Assembly: GCA_015485455.1 (NCBI GenBank)
Contig: WFTN01000143.1
Span: 1 to 5,852 of the forward strand
Reading direction: 5' to 3'
Source: Planctomycetota bacterium
GTDB taxonomy: Bacteria > Planctomycetota > GCA-002687715 > DRQF01
Length of the DNA: 5,852 nucleotides
In this document: in pieces, positions 5,682 to 5,852 of the stretch
Layout of the letters: each line of letters starts with the position of its first letter
How positions within the stretch are numbered: the stretch's first letter is position 1
The notes under the pieces: model-generated
Told to the model about the DNA's origin: nothing
Databases searched by the model: none
What the model saw: the letters and a program-made list of their open reading frames with translations, nothing else
Translations under genes and position numbers: made by a program

Positions 5682-5852
5682 ATGAGATCGTGGTCGTTGT
5701 GTGAGAAAATGCCCCGCAAAGAAAGCTCAGCACAACGGTTCTTAAGTCTTCTTTTTCAAGCACAACACAGCCAGGGGTGGCAGAGTGTTCGTAATCAAAG
5801 AAGTCGCCCTGCTACGACCACGTGGTCGTGAGGGGCGACTGATGCAGAGTAC
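5670..5852. repeat. Palindromic repeat unit, copy 2 (cut by window end)
   Basis: The first 183 bases of the second copy match copy 1 (5437-5618) apart from two single substitutions near the left end and a cluster of about five substitutions plus one inserted base at 5744-5760. The last 90 or so bases are identical. The central hairpin recurs at 5802-5840. The right end, and any further copies, lie beyond the window. Confidence 0.88.
5802..5840. repeat. Central hairpin of repeat copy 2
   Basis: This is identical to the hairpin at 5568-5606: an 8-bp outer stem, a TGCT / GAG internal loop and a 16-bp perfect palindrome with a CACGTG core. Complete identity here, while other parts of the repeat differ, is compatible with selection on the fold or with recent duplication. 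Confidence 0.8.

Noticed and set aside
5437..5852. CRISPR array
   Set aside because: The repeated unit is over 200 bp with only a four-base spacer and two copies, unlike short repeats with unique spacers.

Overview
The window is the 3' part of a pilus- or secretion-type operon on the + strand (bases 1-5095). A convergent tRNA gene follows, then a non-coding stretch ending in two tandem copies of a palindrome-rich repeat. Secretins sit in the outer membrane and lipoprotein signals are processed in the periplasm, so the host is a diderm (Gram-negative type) bacterium. Base composition looks roughly balanced and every internal gene junction is a tight overlap. The protein signatures are too divergent to name a phylum. 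A GspG-like pseudopilin encoded with PilM/N-, PilO-, PilP- and secretin-like genes would fit PVC-type or uncultured candidate phyla, but that is only a guess.

Region 1 (1-5095): five co-directional genes. They are (i) the 3' end of a pseudopilin that appears to carry two GspG-like C-terminal modules; (ii) a 509-residue protein joining a PilM/GspL-like cytoplasmic region, one membrane helix and a PilN-like periplasmic region; (iii) a 199-residue PilO/GspM-like bitopic protein; (iv) a 278-residue PilP/GspC-like bitopic protein with a long charged linker; and (v) a 533-residue lipoprotein secretin. All four junctions are the same 4-base ATGA overlap, so the genes are probably translationally coupled and made in balanced amounts. 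The gene order matches pilM-N-O-P-Q of type IV pili with pilM and pilN fused, while the pseudopilin and the non-lipoprotein PilP/GspC protein look more like type II secretion. Together they would form the inner-membrane assembly platform, the periplasmic connector and the outer-membrane channel. The ATPase, the polytopic membrane protein, the prepilin peptidase and other pilins are not in the window and may lie upstream.

Region 2 (5096-5410): a strong terminator with A- and T-tracts on both sides closes the operon and also lies just downstream of a minus-strand tRNA-Asp(GUC), so it probably serves both convergent units. The tRNA has a plausible sigma-70-type promoter just upstream. A second hairpin terminator follows. 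It pairs better when read on the minus strand, which suggests that transcription arrives from the right.

Region 3 (5411-5852): no credible gene. It holds one full and one window-truncated copy of a repeat of about 229 bp, with imperfect 21-bp terminal inverted repeats, a nested inner inverted repeat and a central hairpin built on a 16-bp perfect palindrome. It resembles a small non-autonomous mobile or structured palindromic element. I do not recognise the family. This repeat and the hybrid, partly fused secretion operon are the most interesting parts of the window.
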